The notes: a model not told the origin generated them from the sequence alone. Counted from the first letter of the stretch, positions 13,640 through 26,344 are shown. The stretch: 64,000 nt of DNA from Diphasiastrum complanatum (GCA_029204225.1 CM055094.1:29684107-29748106), one strand, 5' to 3'. Numbers and translations are program-made.

Positions 13640-14126
13640 GCCTTATGGCCTTCACGCTTTCAACATGCATTCCTTTGTACTCTGATGGGTTTTCCCAACT
13701 TTTATTAATAAAAACAGGAAGTTTCTCTTGCACAGTGTCTCGGAAGAAAAACGAAATTTCACCGGTCCTCTTGTTTCTTGAAGGTAAAGCTTCGTCTTGG
13801 TGGAGGGAACTTTCTTCGAACCAGGCAACTTGGATTGAATTTTTTGAGCAATTCCGAAAGGCTTTCATTATTGTTGATGACTCAAAAATTTATTATCGTT
13901 TTATCAATTATTGATGGGCAACCATGAATTGGACACTTATGTCCAAGAATTCATAGATTTTTGGCCAAGGTACCACTCTTGGATCGCAAGTTGGCTCAAT
14001 GGCAATTCGTGTTTGGATTGTCTGTCAACTATCAAAATGAGTGTAAGCGAAACATCCGGGTGGCAAAAGTGGTACATTGGTCGCTTCACGAAAGGTGATA
14101 CACGATCAAAATTCCCCAAAATCTAA
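13640..14126 (+). pseudogene. Ty3/gypsy gag remnant (element 2)
   Basis: The frame contains LLFLEGKASSWWRELSS and then WIEFFEQFRKAF, the Trp-Trp and downstream helix of Retrotrans_gag. It breaks near 13910 and continues in another frame with ELDTYVQEFIDF. No start or LTR is visible upstream. The non-LTR copy A ends about 100 bases before it. Confidence 0.75.
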
Positions 14127-14239
14127 AAATGACAAGCCCAAAAATAAAAGGAAAAAACATTTTGATGAATGAGATGCCACGACACACCACAATAATAAAA
14201 ACAAGAAATTGATGATCATAGACAAAGTGCACAAACTAG

Positions 14240-14540
14240 CAATAAAATAAAAGCTATGTTTTCTATGCAATAAACTTGGGAATCAAACTAAATGGTGTCC
14301 CAAAAAGAAGAACAAGTCATCGAGTCACATGACGATGGAGTTCCTCGCATGTAAACTTCAAATCAAGTTAGTAAAAAATTGTGAGTGTTCTTGTAATTTT
14401 AGCACGTTATCATTCCATCCTAATCAGTTGTTTCGTATTAGAAATAAAATATTAAGGAAAGACGTTAACATATTGCTAGATTTTGAAAGCACTCACAATT
14501 TCATAAACTCTTGGCTTGTGCGAAAGCTTTAGGTGCCCAC
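14240..14540 (+). pseudogene. Gypsy element 2 zinc knuckle and protease-like segment
   Basis: A degenerate CCHC-like stretch (L-C-F-L-C-N-K-L-G-N-Q-T-K-W-C) near 14250 is followed by a retropepsin-like segment. There LLDFESTHNFI replaces the usual L-x-D-S-G-A-T-H-N-F-I, so the catalytic D-S-G is altered. The region downstream to 14940 keeps scraps of the same open frames. Confidence 0.6.
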
Positions 14541-15149
14541 CATGGCTAGCGATCACCGATACGTGGTCCATTTAAACTTGGAATTGGATAAGGACATATG
14601 GGATGTTAAAATCCCCGATTTGGATGTAGGGCTATGCAAAGCGCTCTAATTTTTATGAATTATGATCGTATTGATGTTATCTTAGGATATGAGTGGTTTT
14701 ATAATTAATTTGATTCATTAGATATTGATTTTAAAAATCACTCATTGATATTAAAATATGTAAATGGTAACCTATCACTGACGATTTTCTCGGCTGAGCT
14801 AATGGAAAAAGTCAATCATGACGATTTTGATTTGTTCCATCTTATTTTAAAATCTAGTTTGCATTGTGATTTTGTTTATGCATGTGATGCAAATGTGTTT
14901 TTGATTGTAACACCGAACATTCTTATAAAGAACACCAACTAATACCATATTTAAAACAAGAGTTTGGTGACGTTTTTCCTAAGCATGCTTGGTGCATAGA
15001 CCATAAGATAAAATTGATGCCCGATAGCCATCCCATATTTCGACAATCGTATCGGTTCATTCAAAAGGAAGAAGGAGAATTGACTAAGCAAAGAGAGGAA
15101 TATCTATATGACCAGTGCCAACTAAACAAGGCCAAGCGTTTCAAGACTA

Positions 15150-15670
15150 GGAGACTTTTACATCCATGGCCCTGATAGAAAATGAAATAAGATTTCAATG
15201 GATTTCATGGTTGGGTTACAAGGACGAATAAATGAAATGATGCAATTTGGGTAATGGTTGACCGTCTTATCAAATTGGCTACATTATTCTAGTAAAGCCA
15301 CTCTCAAAGGCTTCTGATCTAGCTCAAATATTTCTTCAACGTCTATTTAGACTTTACGAATTACGGAGTGATATTGTGAGCAATCGCAATCCGAAGTTCA
15401 TTGGCCGAAGTTCATTGGTCACTTTTGGTCAGCCATATTTGCTAAACTAGAAACAACACTAAGCTATAATTCTTTTGATCATCCCAAGATGGATGGTTAG
15501 ACAGAAAAAACCGATTAGACAATGGAATAGATGCTAAAGCATATGTATCCCAACGACAATCTCATTGGTAGAAGTATCTGCCCTTGATTGAGTTTGCCTT
15601 TGGCTTGCCAATTGGACCTCCTGAAAGGAACTCAAGTACATCTAGTGTTTCACATCAGCTGACTTAAGAA
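15150..15670 (+). pseudogene. Gypsy element 2 integrase scraps
   Basis: Broken frames give ISMDFMVG, a V-D-R-L-I-K-L-A block and a segment with N-R-N-P-K-F, which match the core of gypsy integrase. Many stops and frame changes occur. Reverse transcriptase and RNase H are absent between the protease scrap and this piece. Confidence 0.6.
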
Positions 15671-15918
15671 AAGTCTATGTGAAGAGAATCATCTTGGTTC
15701 TAGAGATCTACTGGATCTGTCAAAGAAATCATCCGGTGTTACACGATTTGAACCTAAAAGATCTTGGATACAAGAACTAAACGATTGCGAAATCATATAG
15801 TTGCCGAGCATCCGATTTGTAAGAAAGGTCATACATACGATGATAACTCTTGAAAACAAGAAAAAAAAACTTTCCTAACTTTAAGTTTGAGGATAGAATT
15901 TGATTAAGAAGGGAAGTA

Positions 15919-16516
15919 TGTCATGCTTATGATTAGACAGATCTCAGATTAAAATCTTGTAAGGAAGTTAGTAGACCTATCTTGACCCATAAATTAATTA
16001 TGGTTGTGAGTTGGTGCCCTCATGGTATTATAGCCATAATTAATGGTTAGAGGCCTAAAACTCAAACTGGTGGATTGGTATGGAACTAACAATGACTCAT
16101 AGGAATAGTTACATGCTGCTAGAGTGACATCTTTCTCCTATTGAGCATTGATTGGTCCACAGCTTGGAGGCTAGATCCGTTTGATCTAGATTTGGTTGGG
16201 TAAGTTTTTCCACCATCTGATTCCCTTTGTTTCTATTCATTCAACATCCTAGCCTTGGATCCTATGGAGGTCTTTCTAGGCATGATGGATTATGGAGCAA
16301 ACTAGGATGACCAAGGAGAGCTAAAGTAGTATAAAATCAATACTTAATTCACATACACTTTCAAGTTCCTACATATTTTACACACATTTCATAAAAAAAT
16401 GAAATCCTAAGACCAACCTCAAAACTATAAATAAAGCTAGCATACAAGCACATTGCCAATTATCTTTCTTGCATTAATATCCTTGAATCCTTTTTTTGTG
16501 CACCAATGCCATGACA
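15919..16516 (+). repeat. Gypsy 3' LTR with TGTCATG...CATGACA ends
   Basis: A purine-rich tract (AAGAAGGGAAG) precedes TGTCATGC at 15919. The block ends in CATGACA at 16516, giving a 7-bp terminal inverted repeat and a length near 598 bp. The LTR at 46971-47507 has closely similar ends. No 5' LTR was found for this element, so the outer boundary is an inference from the end motifs. Confidence 0.6.
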
Positions 16517-17676
16517 TTCGTAGCAATATCAATACTTTGAGAGTTTTTCTTATAAATCTTTTGAGATAGTAAGACACATTTGTTGCAACTTCATGTAGGA
16601 CAAAGAACTAGAACTTCCAAAAGTGAAAAGAGGCCCTTCATACCTCTTTGGAATACTACGATCATTCTTAAATTGATAACTAAATATAAGGTCCAAGATA
16701 GCCCTTGATTTTGAGAATCATGTGATACGATAAACAATATTAGGAACAAAAATTGAGGATCTGTTACCCATTTTGGGCCCACCTTCAAAGTCAAATCTAT
16801 GTGATTATGTTCTTGACTTCACAAACAGATCTTAAAAACCTAGTTGAACCTAAATCTAGTTCACAGTGAGAAAGCATATATCATAGTATACAACACATTT
16901 GACCTTATTCAAATAGCACACATGGACAATAAATTAAATCCTATTTTGGAAAAAAAAACTACAGAGACTTAAAACACATGCAGTGATTTGTACAGATGGG
17001 AAAGTCCCTTTGAGAATTAATCTACAAGAAAAATGTTTTTGAGATGGCTAGATTTGGTTCAAAAAGTTTCATTTCCCATGCACCACTTGTCTATGTGGGG
17101 AAATTGCTGAATGGTGTTCCCTTAACAAAATAGTGTGTCATACACAAATTACCTGCTTCACTTGCAGCACAAGTATAGAAGGTTGTCTTTGAAAGAGCTC
17201 AACTTTTCAAGATACCATTACAGTACTTTAACTAGCTGAATACCAAGTGACAGCAATGGCATAAACACAGGTTATCTGTTTGAACCTTAAACATGGTACT
17301 AAAAAAAGTGCTGCAAAGCCTGAGGCAATTTTTATGAATGAATGAGAGCCAGTATATTGAAAATAATTGATTGTGATATGGTATTGACATTGTCACACCT
17401 GCTTCATTGTACCACAGTATAGATCTTTGGTTGCGATTATTACCATAAATGTATCTACATTACTGCTTCAGATTTTACGTGTTGGTTGCAAACAATGAGT
17501 GACTAGAAAAACTTTAATCAAAGCCTTCTATGTCATTCAATGCAACTTCTTCTAAATGTCTTGAGACTTTTTCAGAAGAATACGACTGCTAGGATATCGA
17601 CTTAAACACTGAGCTACAAATTATGCACTGGTTGAATGAGCTGAAATATGTAAGCTCTAAAGAACGTCCAGAATTT
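16517..17676. other. Intergenic stretch downstream of the thioesterase gene
   Basis: AT-rich, with no ORF pattern or repeat that I recognise. It will contain the 3' UTR of the minus-strand thioesterase gene just below 17677. Confidence 0.5.
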
Positions 17677-20600
17677 TTAAAGACTAGATGATAATTGAGG
17701 TGTTTTTTTCTTAAGATCTGATCCATCATAAGGGAGTCCAACAATCAAAGTTAGTCTGGAAACTGCAAAGACTTTTGGTGGACTACTTTCCGTTGAAGAA
17801 TCCTCTTCCTTGGAAGCTAAAAACGTAATGTTCCAAACCTGATCAACATAGCATTTTCAAGTCCAACGACGAGGTCAAAGTCAGAAATTGAAACTTGCCT
17901 GTTGAGCAGCATAATCACCAAGCTAAAATGTAACTGCAAAGCACACAAAGCTTTTCCAGCCAGACTCGTTAAACAGCCTTTTTTACAGAGAAACTGCAAG
18001 TAGACAAAACTCCATGGTAGGCATTTACTTGAGAGCTTTCCAGCAGCCACTGGTATTTTGTAATGATCGTGTGGATACATTCAAATAGCCCATAAAACCA
18101 CTAAGAATGGGACACATATCAAGTGGTAAAAATGCAGTACATCAAATTTATGGGGGCAAGCAGCACAAACCTTATTATGCTTGGATAACTTACATTAAGT
18201 GAAATGGACAGACTGTTTCTTGTACCTAATTTTTGAACCAGGTGCCAAACTGGAAACATCAATCGACATTTCAAATGTTAAAAAATTCATTTGGCCAAAA
18301 GTACCTGTGTCCTATTCCCTGCCAAGATGGGAGTGGCGGTGACCACAACCTCCTCACCAAGTCGAGCAGCTTGCAAATAATTAATAGTGAGCTCGATACC
18401 TGCAACTCTCAGCCCAGATGCTATCCCAGCTCCAAGGCTACCTAGACTCTCTGCTATGTATGCTGTAACGCCATCATGGAGGACCCCAAAAGGCTGCAGA
18501 AATAGCAACAAAAGTCACCATTTTTTACAAGCTGAATGTTGAAGATACTCACCACAGCAGAATTCTTGCAAAGTAAGTCTAATATGTGATTCCAATGATA
18601 AACAGCATGCATAGACTTCACCTTCTGGACAGGTGGCAACTATGTAAAATTGGAAGTGTAGCTTAAGAGAAAGGGCTGGCCACCCGGTGGAAGAGGAAGA
18701 GCAACATGAACCAAGAAGAAGAACGAGTATGTTTCTATTTATGTACAAGATTTTAATACACTAAGCCATGGCCCTTGACCTATACAGCATAAATCTGTCA
18801 CAAGCTTGTGTTCTGCATTCCACAAAGCTTCTTTCTTCAATGACCTCGGTTCTCTAATATCATGTGTTGCGCTCCTCTATGCGCTTTTGTCCTGCCTCGT
18901 AATTCACTGGTGACTCCTGGGCTCCTTGTTCAGACACAGTAAAGCTTTCCTTGTTTAAGATTGATAATTTTCACACAAGTGATGGTTGACAATGATTTTG
19001 TGCTCTTTAAGGTTGGGTGGATCCTGAGATCGGGTTCCATTATCAGCTAATAATCTGTGATCGTTTAGTTCTACGCTAGCATCAGGACAAAACTGTGGAA
19101 TTGTTAAATGTGTTGGTGGATAGCGGTAAGGCAAATTTTTTGAACTCTTTGCAAAACCTTATTAAGAATTTACCTTTGTCTCTGGCTTTTTATTAATTTG
19201 AGATGGAATTTTGGAGCTATAAATTCTAAACTTGGCGTTTGGCTTTCAGTTTGGGTCTTTCTTAGCTGAAATTTTTTTTCCCAGTCTTTACTTAAGCTTT
19301 CTTTCATTGCACGAATCATAAACATATGCAGCAGCAGGATGGCAAAAATGGTCTTTCCATCTGTTCTTTGTACTTGGTTATGCATCAGCGAGTGCGTTCA
19401 TTCAGCTTCTTCTCTATCAAGAAAGTCACTCAACCTTAAACAGCAACCAAGCTGGGTAAAATACACATAGCCTTGAAAAACCTGCATCTGTCTTCACGTT
19501 TGCTCATAATCAATCCATATTGTTCCTCAAACAACTAACCCCATCACAGAAGTTCATTATTCAGGAGAAGAACTAGAAGTAGCACAAGTGATAGGCATGA
19601 TGAACAACTGCTCACTAACAATAAGTTGCTCAGGTAAGTGATTGAAATCAGTTAATGGTAGTCTGTACGAGCACTGTGCATTGGCCCCCCAACTAATAAA
19701 CGTTGACTGCTAACAAACCATAAGAGATACAACACATAATAGCTTACCTCCAACAACATGCTAAATCATAGAAGTAGGTGCCATGAACACGAAAGTAAGA
19801 ACATGGATAAATGTACCTAAAGATCAGTTGCTAGCTACCAAAACAATCTAAAGGAAGATGAAGCGTCCTAACAATCAATTGCAAGTAAAAATATTATGCA
19901 CAAAAATGGATTAGTTATAGAGAACTAATCTAAGGCCACTGTCAAAGGATAACTACTCTAGCTATCATACTGCTACTGAAAATTATCCCCAGAAGAGAGA
20001 TAATTGGTAAACGAGTGATAATGACTCACTCCTAGTAGGGAAGCCAGCCAATGTAAGAAAATCATTATAGGAAACACTTTAATGAAAAATTGATGAATGG
20101 AACTATCATTGAAAGCAAAGAAGCTGGAAAAGAATGTCTCGTGCAAGCAGATCAATGAAAAAACTAGAAGAACAAGCAAGATGATGCTCGTTGAAATAGT
20201 TAAAGAAGAACAACGTGACGATTACCTTGATATGTTGAATATCATGGTACTTTGATGAAAGATAGGATAGATTTAGAGGATCTCTTTGTTGAAAAGTAAT
20301 GCCTATTTTAGCCCTTTGGCTAAGCACTAATTATGTTGAAAGTTGTACATAACTCATGGGGCATGTTATTAATCAAATACATGAGAGCCCCCTTTTGTAA
20401 GTTGAGTAAATTGGTGCAAGTGGCCCCCAAGTAGCTCACTCATATGATTGACACCTAGACTTTCCATGCATGTATTTGAGGTGCTTGCCTCACAAGGGAT
20501 TTGGAGGACCCACGCCCTCCTCTCTCTCTCTCTCTAGCGATTCATTTTCTCTTCTAACTTTTGGTGTTGTGAGGTGCTTATGCAATTCTCCTTGTATGTG

Positions 20601-23600
20601 ATGTTTTCCATAGCTAAGTTTCTCAAGCTTTCTTGGTTGGTATTGAAGTTAAGATACTTCATAGCCAAGTCTTGCAATTCATCATGGTATCAGAGTAGGT
20701 TGTCTAGCCTGTGAGTCTGTGAGTGAGAGAAACATCAGTGCTTAGATTCTTGAGAAGATTCTCATCTTCCACAAGCACCTCAATCTTGTAGGAGGGCGCT
20801 TTTGATCTACAGGAGTTCGATCAGGTTGAGCCTTGCAACTGTTGGCAAGGAGAGTGGGATGATCCAAAAACTTTCCAATCTTGGCTGAGATTTGGGGAGT
20901 CTTTTTGGAGGAGCTTACACAAAAGTAGGGCGCACTTTCTATAAGGGCTTTTGGTTTCTGATCCAGTGGGGTCCAGTGCTTGTGCTAGCAAGGCCATACC
21001 AAGTGGCAAAGTCAAAAGCAAGAGCTAAAGGGTTGCCTTGAAGTGGCTACATACCCTAGTTTGGGGTCAAACCCTAGTTGTTGGAAGTTGTTTCTTTTCT
21101 GATCTCTCTCAGGGTGCTTCTGTTTGAGAAAAGATTATAGCATGGCTAGTCTTGGAGAGAGTCTATTAGATGAATCAAGCAAACTTGATGGCACAAACTA
21201 TAGAGTGTGGAAGTTCAAGATGGCTAACATCTTGATGGACAGGAATTGCTGGGAGTTAATGGCAGGTAGAGAGCCTATACCAACATCTGAACCTAAATTG
21301 AAGGACTACATTAGCAGGAGACAGAAGGCTCATAGGATGATCAATCTTTTTGTCAAAGACAACATTATTCCTCACATTTGCAATGCAAAGGATGCAATGG
21401 ATGCTTGGACTATTCTGAAGTCTATGTTTGAAACAGTGGATTCAGCCAAGCTTGTTTACTTGCAAAACAGGTTATATAATCTCAAGATGGAAGCAGGTGC
21501 ATCAATCAATGATCACATCACAAAGGTCAAGGACCTTATGGACCAGGTTGCTTCAGTGGGAGAGATAGTAAGTGATAGCCAAGGGAATGCAAGAAGGGGA
21601 TCTTTACAAGCTTTACACAGCCATTCCTAGCCAAGAGGCCTTGTCAGCAAGGGATTCTAGTCAGGACAAGCCATGAGAGGTATGGTCATTTGAGCTATCA
21701 AAGTTTACAAGTTCTGAACAAGCACAATAAGGTAGTAGATCTTCCTAGCATTAAGTCTTCTTCAGATACATGTGAGGCTTGTGCACTAGGAAAGCAAGAA
21801 AGGAAAAGGTTTCCAAAGGGAAAATCTACCAGGGCCAAGGGCATACTTGAGCTTGTGCATTCAAATTTGTGCAGTCCCATGCAGACCAAATCAGCAGGGG
21901 TTCGTACTATCTCATGACCTTCGTAGATGATTTCTCACGAAAGGTATGGGTTTTTATGTAGCAAAAATCTGAAGCGTTCAAATACTTCAAACAGTGGAAA
22001 GCTTTGGTGGAAAACCACACAGGAAAGAGGTTAAAGACTCTCAGGTAAGATAAGGGTGGTGAGTATATTTCTGATGAGTTCAAAGACCTTTGCAAGGCAT
22101 GTCGGATAAAGAGACAGTTTGCCACTCCACATACACTGCAGCAGAACGGCGTGGTTGAGCGGAAAAACAGGTCTATAGTCAAGTGTGCGAGGAGCATGCT
22201 CAAGGCAAAGGGGTTTCCAAATTCCTTTTGGGCGGACGCGGTAGCAACTGCTGTTTTTCTATTGAATAGAAGCCCAACCAAAGCAGTTGAAGGAATCACA
22301 CCTAAAGAAGCGTATAGTGGCAACAAGCCCAACGTGGGCAGCTTTCAAGTATTTGGGTGTACGACGTATGCACATATACCAAAGGACTTGCAGAAGAAAC
22401 TTGATGCAAAATCCGTGAAGTGTATCTTCCTTGGGTATAGTGAAGGTGAGAAAGCCTATGTGCTATATGATCTCAAAAACAGAAAGAAGATCCTAAGTCG
22501 AGACGTCATCTTTGACGAAGAGCATTCACCCAAGATACAGGAGCAAGAGAAAGATGGAACTATTGAGTTCCTACCCTTGATTGACTCCACAGATGAGGAT
22601 CCTAGTCATGAGTCCTGTGAGCCTCAAGAGCAAGTGCAACAACAGGAGACCGAACATGCTAGCTCGAGACCTCAATTTGGCCAACTACCAGAAGCTGAAA
22701 TTGGGGACAAATGAAAGACTAAGACAGTGCCATGGGATACGTGGTCACCTACCACCAGGAAGAAGCTACCCAAGTGGTATTGGGAAACAATCAAAGAGGG
22801 ACAAATGATGGAAGAAGGAGAGAGCAGTAAACCGGGAGCCAGAAGATCTCTTAGGTCTCATGTCCACAATTTTGGATGCAGATGAGCCGAAATTCTTTCA
22901 CGAAGCAGTGAAGGAAAAGGTGGAGTATGAGTCCATTGCATGGGAGCTCACTACCTTACCAGAAGGCGAAAGGCTATGCCCAGCAGGAGGGGCTAGACTA
23001 TGATGAGACATTCGCACTTGTTGCTAAGATGACATCTATCAGGACCGTTTTGGCCTTAGCCTCATATTCCAGATTGGGATGTCCATCAAATGGATATCAA
23101 AAGTACCTTTCTTAATGGGCAACTACAGGAGGAGGTTACATGGAACAACCACAAGGGTTTGAGATAACAGGCAAAGAGAATCTGGTTTGTAGCCTTAGAA
23201 AAGCCTTTGTATGGGCTCAAACAGGCGCCAAGAGCTTGGTATAGCCGAATTACTTTGCAAGGCAAGGGTTTGAGAAGAGTAAGTCTGATTGCAATCTATA
23301 TGTCTTCAAGGAAAGAGAAGACTTTGCTGTTGTTGTGCTCTATGTGGATGATTTACTCATCACAGGAAGCAATAAGAAGCTTATTGCTTTTGTTAAAAAA
23401 AATCTTTCTTGTGAGTTTGAGATGAAAGATTTGGGTTTGCTACACTATTGCCTAGAAAAGGGAAGCGTTGTCTTTTTATCTCTCAGGCAAAGTATGCACA
23501 GTCCATCGATCGTCCAACAAGTGTCACTCATGCACTGGACCAAGTGTCCTAGTGAGCATATGACACGTGGCTTGTTGACCGATCAACCCTCTCTACTTTT

Positions 23601-25327
23601 TAGGAGGTCAATCAGTAGACTCTCATGAGACCCAATATCCCCTTAGCCATCTCAAAATTAGTCACTATAATTGATCTTTACATTGCAATTTACAATTGTC
23701 TCCACAAGCGGGTGATTTAGCCACTTACAATATGATAATTACAATTTACAATGTACAATAGGCAAAGGGATTCAAAGGACATGTCACACAACCTTCCTCA
23801 TATTTCTCTTCAACTTGGAGGTTGTAATATGATTGAAGAAATATCCTCGAGTATCCCCAAAGTGGTTTCTCACATTAAGGTGAGATACAAGTGCCCACCA
23901 ACTACCATTGGTGCCCCTTTCTTGAGTTATGATTATGAGAAGCGAATTAAGCACTTGCTTGATATACATTCAAATTGTGTATAGTATATCAAGAATTTAT
24001 CAAAAGGTAGCTTGATGGGGAGTTGAAGGGTAAATCAATAATTGAAACTTGCATGTCTATTAGTTGCGTGAAATGCCCAAACTTGGCTTTACCCCTTTCC
24101 ACACACATCTCCACTTACCCCAAGTGGCACATGGCACTTTGGAGTTGTGGGGGAAGTGGGAAGCTCATGAGTCGTCGAGAAAAAGAGGCCCACATATAGT
24201 TATAGGTGGGCTAGAAAACATGAAATCTTGTCATCATTGTAAAAAGGGACTTACCACCCAATTAGCCACCCTCAATCACATTCGCATTCCATCTCAACCC
24301 AACATTGAAATGATGACTTTCCATGATTAAGTTTTGTGCCTTGGAGTGGCACCAATTGACACCTAGTCTCACATTAGGTCTACGTATCAAGCCCTTCTTT
24401 GTTTGCTTTGAAAAAATTACACAAATTTGTCGCTAAGAAATCGCAGATCACTATACTCGATCTTGACAGCAACCTGCCAAAGAATTTTGTGTGAACTGGA
24501 TAAATTGCATTTAAAAGCATAATATGGAGATTATCACCGAGTCATCTCGTCGAGGCACTACAGACGAGCTGCAATTTCTATAACATGCCAAGAGACGCAC
24601 AATATCAAGCTTAATATGAGTGGACACTCTTGCGCAAAAATTTACACCAAGAGAGGTTGAAATTTTCCACTTCATATTTTCAGATTTCAACCTAGAGGGT
24701 TCAGTATTTTGGATTCCATCTGAGAGGGCTCTATATCTTCAAATTCTATCCACGAGGGCTCCTATTTTCAGGGCAGCAAAATTACATCCAATTATTAGAT
24801 TGCAAGGAAAAAATCGGGGCACCATATTAAACCACCCTTAGATTGCAAGGAAAAAATCAGGGCACCATATTAGTGTGAATGATGGAGGTCACCCAAATAA
24901 AACATGACGGCTAACGGCAACTATAAAGTAAGCAAAATGGATCGGATTAGCTTCTATTACTCACATCTACAAAGTTAGAGCTGTCTCGAAGATTATTTTA
25001 GAACACTAGAAGAACATGAATATACATGGATTGTTGATTGGATGTGTACCGTGAACAACCAAGAATGGAGATTAGACATCCGTCAATTTCATTGCTAATT
25101 TTGGATCAAAATGAGGATGCAGGTTCAGAACACAGAAGCCATAAATAAGCAGAATGAAATACCTGGCAAGAAGCCTTGGAGACTACGAAACGTCCTTGGA
25201 CGCTCTTTGCAGAAGCGTGATCTAACGTGAAATCAATGAGCTTCAATACTTCGAAGCCATTTCTAATTGGAAAATTCTTTTCACTCTGATTATGTTCGGG
25301 ATTTGAAGATGCAGCGGACGATACCAT
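17677..25327 (-). CDS. Hotdog-fold acyl-CoA thioesterase, 1,4-dihydroxy-2-naphthoyl-CoA thioesterase-like; exons 25327-25163, 18493-18305, 17838-17677
   Basis: Three minus-strand exons join in phase 0 into a 171-residue protein. Exon 1 (residues 1-55) has GFEVLKLIDF and ends KASCQ before a GT donor. Exon 2 (56-118) has PFGVLHDGVTAYIAES and ends NRTQ before GTAC. Exon 3 (119-171) has VWNITF and VSRLTLIVGLP, then TAA. Junctions CQ/PF and TQ/VW and the order of blocks match plant DHNAT proteins, which release DHNA in peroxisomes for phylloquinone synthesis. Glu70 in IAES is the likely catalytic acid. The usual HGG reads HDG here. The protein ends S-S-L, a weak peroxisomal signal at best. An in-frame Met at 25435 could extend the N-terminus by 36 residues; I chose 25327 because it fits family length. 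Intron 1 is 6,669 bp and holds a copia element. Confidence 0.85.
20334..20684 (+). repeat. 5' LTR of intronic copia element
   Basis: The block starts TGTTGAAAG and ends TCATCA immediately before a primer binding site at 20685. That gives about 351 bp. No matching 3' LTR is found after 23.5 kb. The right boundary is firm because of the PBS; the left boundary is a best guess. Confidence 0.6.
20685..20697 (+). other. Primer binding site (initiator-Met tRNA type)
   Basis: TGGTATCAGAGTAGG matches the complement of the 3' end of plant initiator-Met tRNA (TGGTATCAGAGC) with one late mismatch. It starts directly at the LTR end and gives the element a plus orientation, antisense to the host gene. Confidence 0.8.
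21142..21630 (+). pseudogene. Ty1/copia gag (UBN2-like), truncated
   Basis: The frame starts at the ATG at 21142 and reads as a copia Gag: KLDGTNYRVWKFKM, then the W-E-L block, DAWTILKSMFE, LQNRLYNLKMEAG and KVKDLMDQVAS. This is the UBN2 domain that forms the particle. After D-S-Q near residue 155 the reading loses similarity and stops at 21630. The zinc knuckle and protease are missing, and the sequence jumps to the pre-integrase region. The element lies in intron 1 of the thioesterase gene, antisense to it. Confidence 0.9.
21670..22714 (+). pseudogene. Ty1/copia integrase
   Basis: The pre-integrase part (GHLSYQSL, then C-E-A-C-A-L-G-K-Q) leads to LVHSNLCSPM, where the first catalytic Asp has become Asn. 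A frameshift near 21900 and stops near 21958 and 22047 follow. Then come DKGGEY with the second Asp, QQNGVVERKN with the catalytic Glu, and FWADAV. The frame 22151-22714 continues through VFGCTTYAHIP and CIFLGYSEGEKAYVLYD into the acidic linker before RT. The catalytic triad is incomplete, so the enzyme is dead. Confidence 0.92.
22715..23500 (+). pseudogene. Ty1/copia reverse transcriptase, 3'-truncated
   Basis: Broken frames show LDYDETFALVAKMTSIRT, then FLNGQLQEEV, then YGLKQAPRAWYS, and finally LYVDDLLITGS with the intact Y-V-D-D box (about 23340). At least three frameshifts are needed. Similarity ends around 23470 after the MKDLGLLHY block. RNase H and the 3' LTR are gone, so the copy is truncated at its 3' end within the host intron. 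Confidence 0.9.
23640..25162 (-). other. Host-gene intron 1, promoter-proximal part
   Basis: This noncoding stretch lies between the copia remnant and the exon 1 donor (GT at 25162-25161). A 24-base block beginning gattgcaaggaaaaaatc is repeated at 24798 and 24840. I see nothing else. Confidence 0.5.
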
Positions 25328-26330
25328 TTTTGCTTTTGGTGCTCCCAGCCGAGTGCAAATTTGAGCTGAAGTTGGAATCGCTATGAAAAATATTTTAAGT
25401 CTCAAAGAATGAGAATTGACTTCAGTCGTCAACACGGCAGATTAGAGAGAAAACCCAAATGCATTTGATTTCAAAAACCCAATGCAGGAAAGGAAACAAT
25501 TCGTCATCGAGATTCGAGTCATAAGCAAGCTGCATGTAATACCACAATTATTGATCGCCAAATAATAATAAGAGGACAAGTGCGACAAGCAAACAGATTT
25601 GAAAATTGAAAGAATCCAATTTACTAAGATTAGACAAAACAAACAAACAAAGAAGCAAGTCATTGTTTGTGCATCTCTATAGAATGGAACCGGCATCTTT
25701 AGTTAAAAATAGATTTTATAAAAAACTTACAAGAAGTTGACTTTCAAAAAATTGATAACTTTTTTAAAATAAAGTAAGTTTGTCGTTTTTATATGAAGTA
25801 AATTTGTGTATAGTAAAGTAAATTTGTGTGTAGAACTTGGCCTACATAGGTTTATTGATTTAATAAAACAATTTATGAGTGTAAATATGTAATATTCTAT
25901 CGGCAAAAAATATGGGATGCAGGATTTGGAAGGCAAAAAATTTCAAAAATCGATAATTTAAAAAAATGCAGGATATGTATGGGGAAAAGGATGCATGGCC
26001 CTCCTCCCCATGCATTCATGCATATTGGCCACCTAAGCTAGTGCTGCAGATTGAAGGGCAAATGCTCATCGTAGTCCTTTTTTCCCTCAAATGAAGGGCA
26101 TTTAAATCATGCATCCTTCAAATATGAATGGGCATTCCTTTAGTTTTAAGAGAAACCTATTTTCTTGAAGGGTCTGTCCATCAATCTGCAGCACTCTAAC
26201 CTCATCCCTCACTCTCTCCCCCTCACTCTCATTATGACCATCCACTATGGCTATTAAAGACTCTATCCTATACCCTACTTTCCCCCCTTTCACCCAATTT
26301 AAATTTTTCCTTCCCCTCCCTCTTTCTCGT
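25328..26330. other. Upstream region of the thioesterase gene
   Basis: This holds the presumed minus-strand promoter and 5' UTR. An in-frame upstream Met codon sits at 25435. No clear TATA box could be chosen among many AT runs. Confidence 0.45.
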
Positions 26331-26333
26331 TCT

Positions 26334-26344
26334 CCCCCCCCCCC

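Noticed and set aside
17817-18080. Minus-strand ORF of 87 codons between thioesterase exons 2 and 3
   Set aside because: It lies mostly in intron 2; the real exon 3 uses another frame and matches the family.
18515-18748. Minus-strand ORF just upstream of thioesterase exon 2, considered as exon 1
   Set aside because: It has no similarity to the thioesterase N-terminus; the matching exon was found at 25327-25163.
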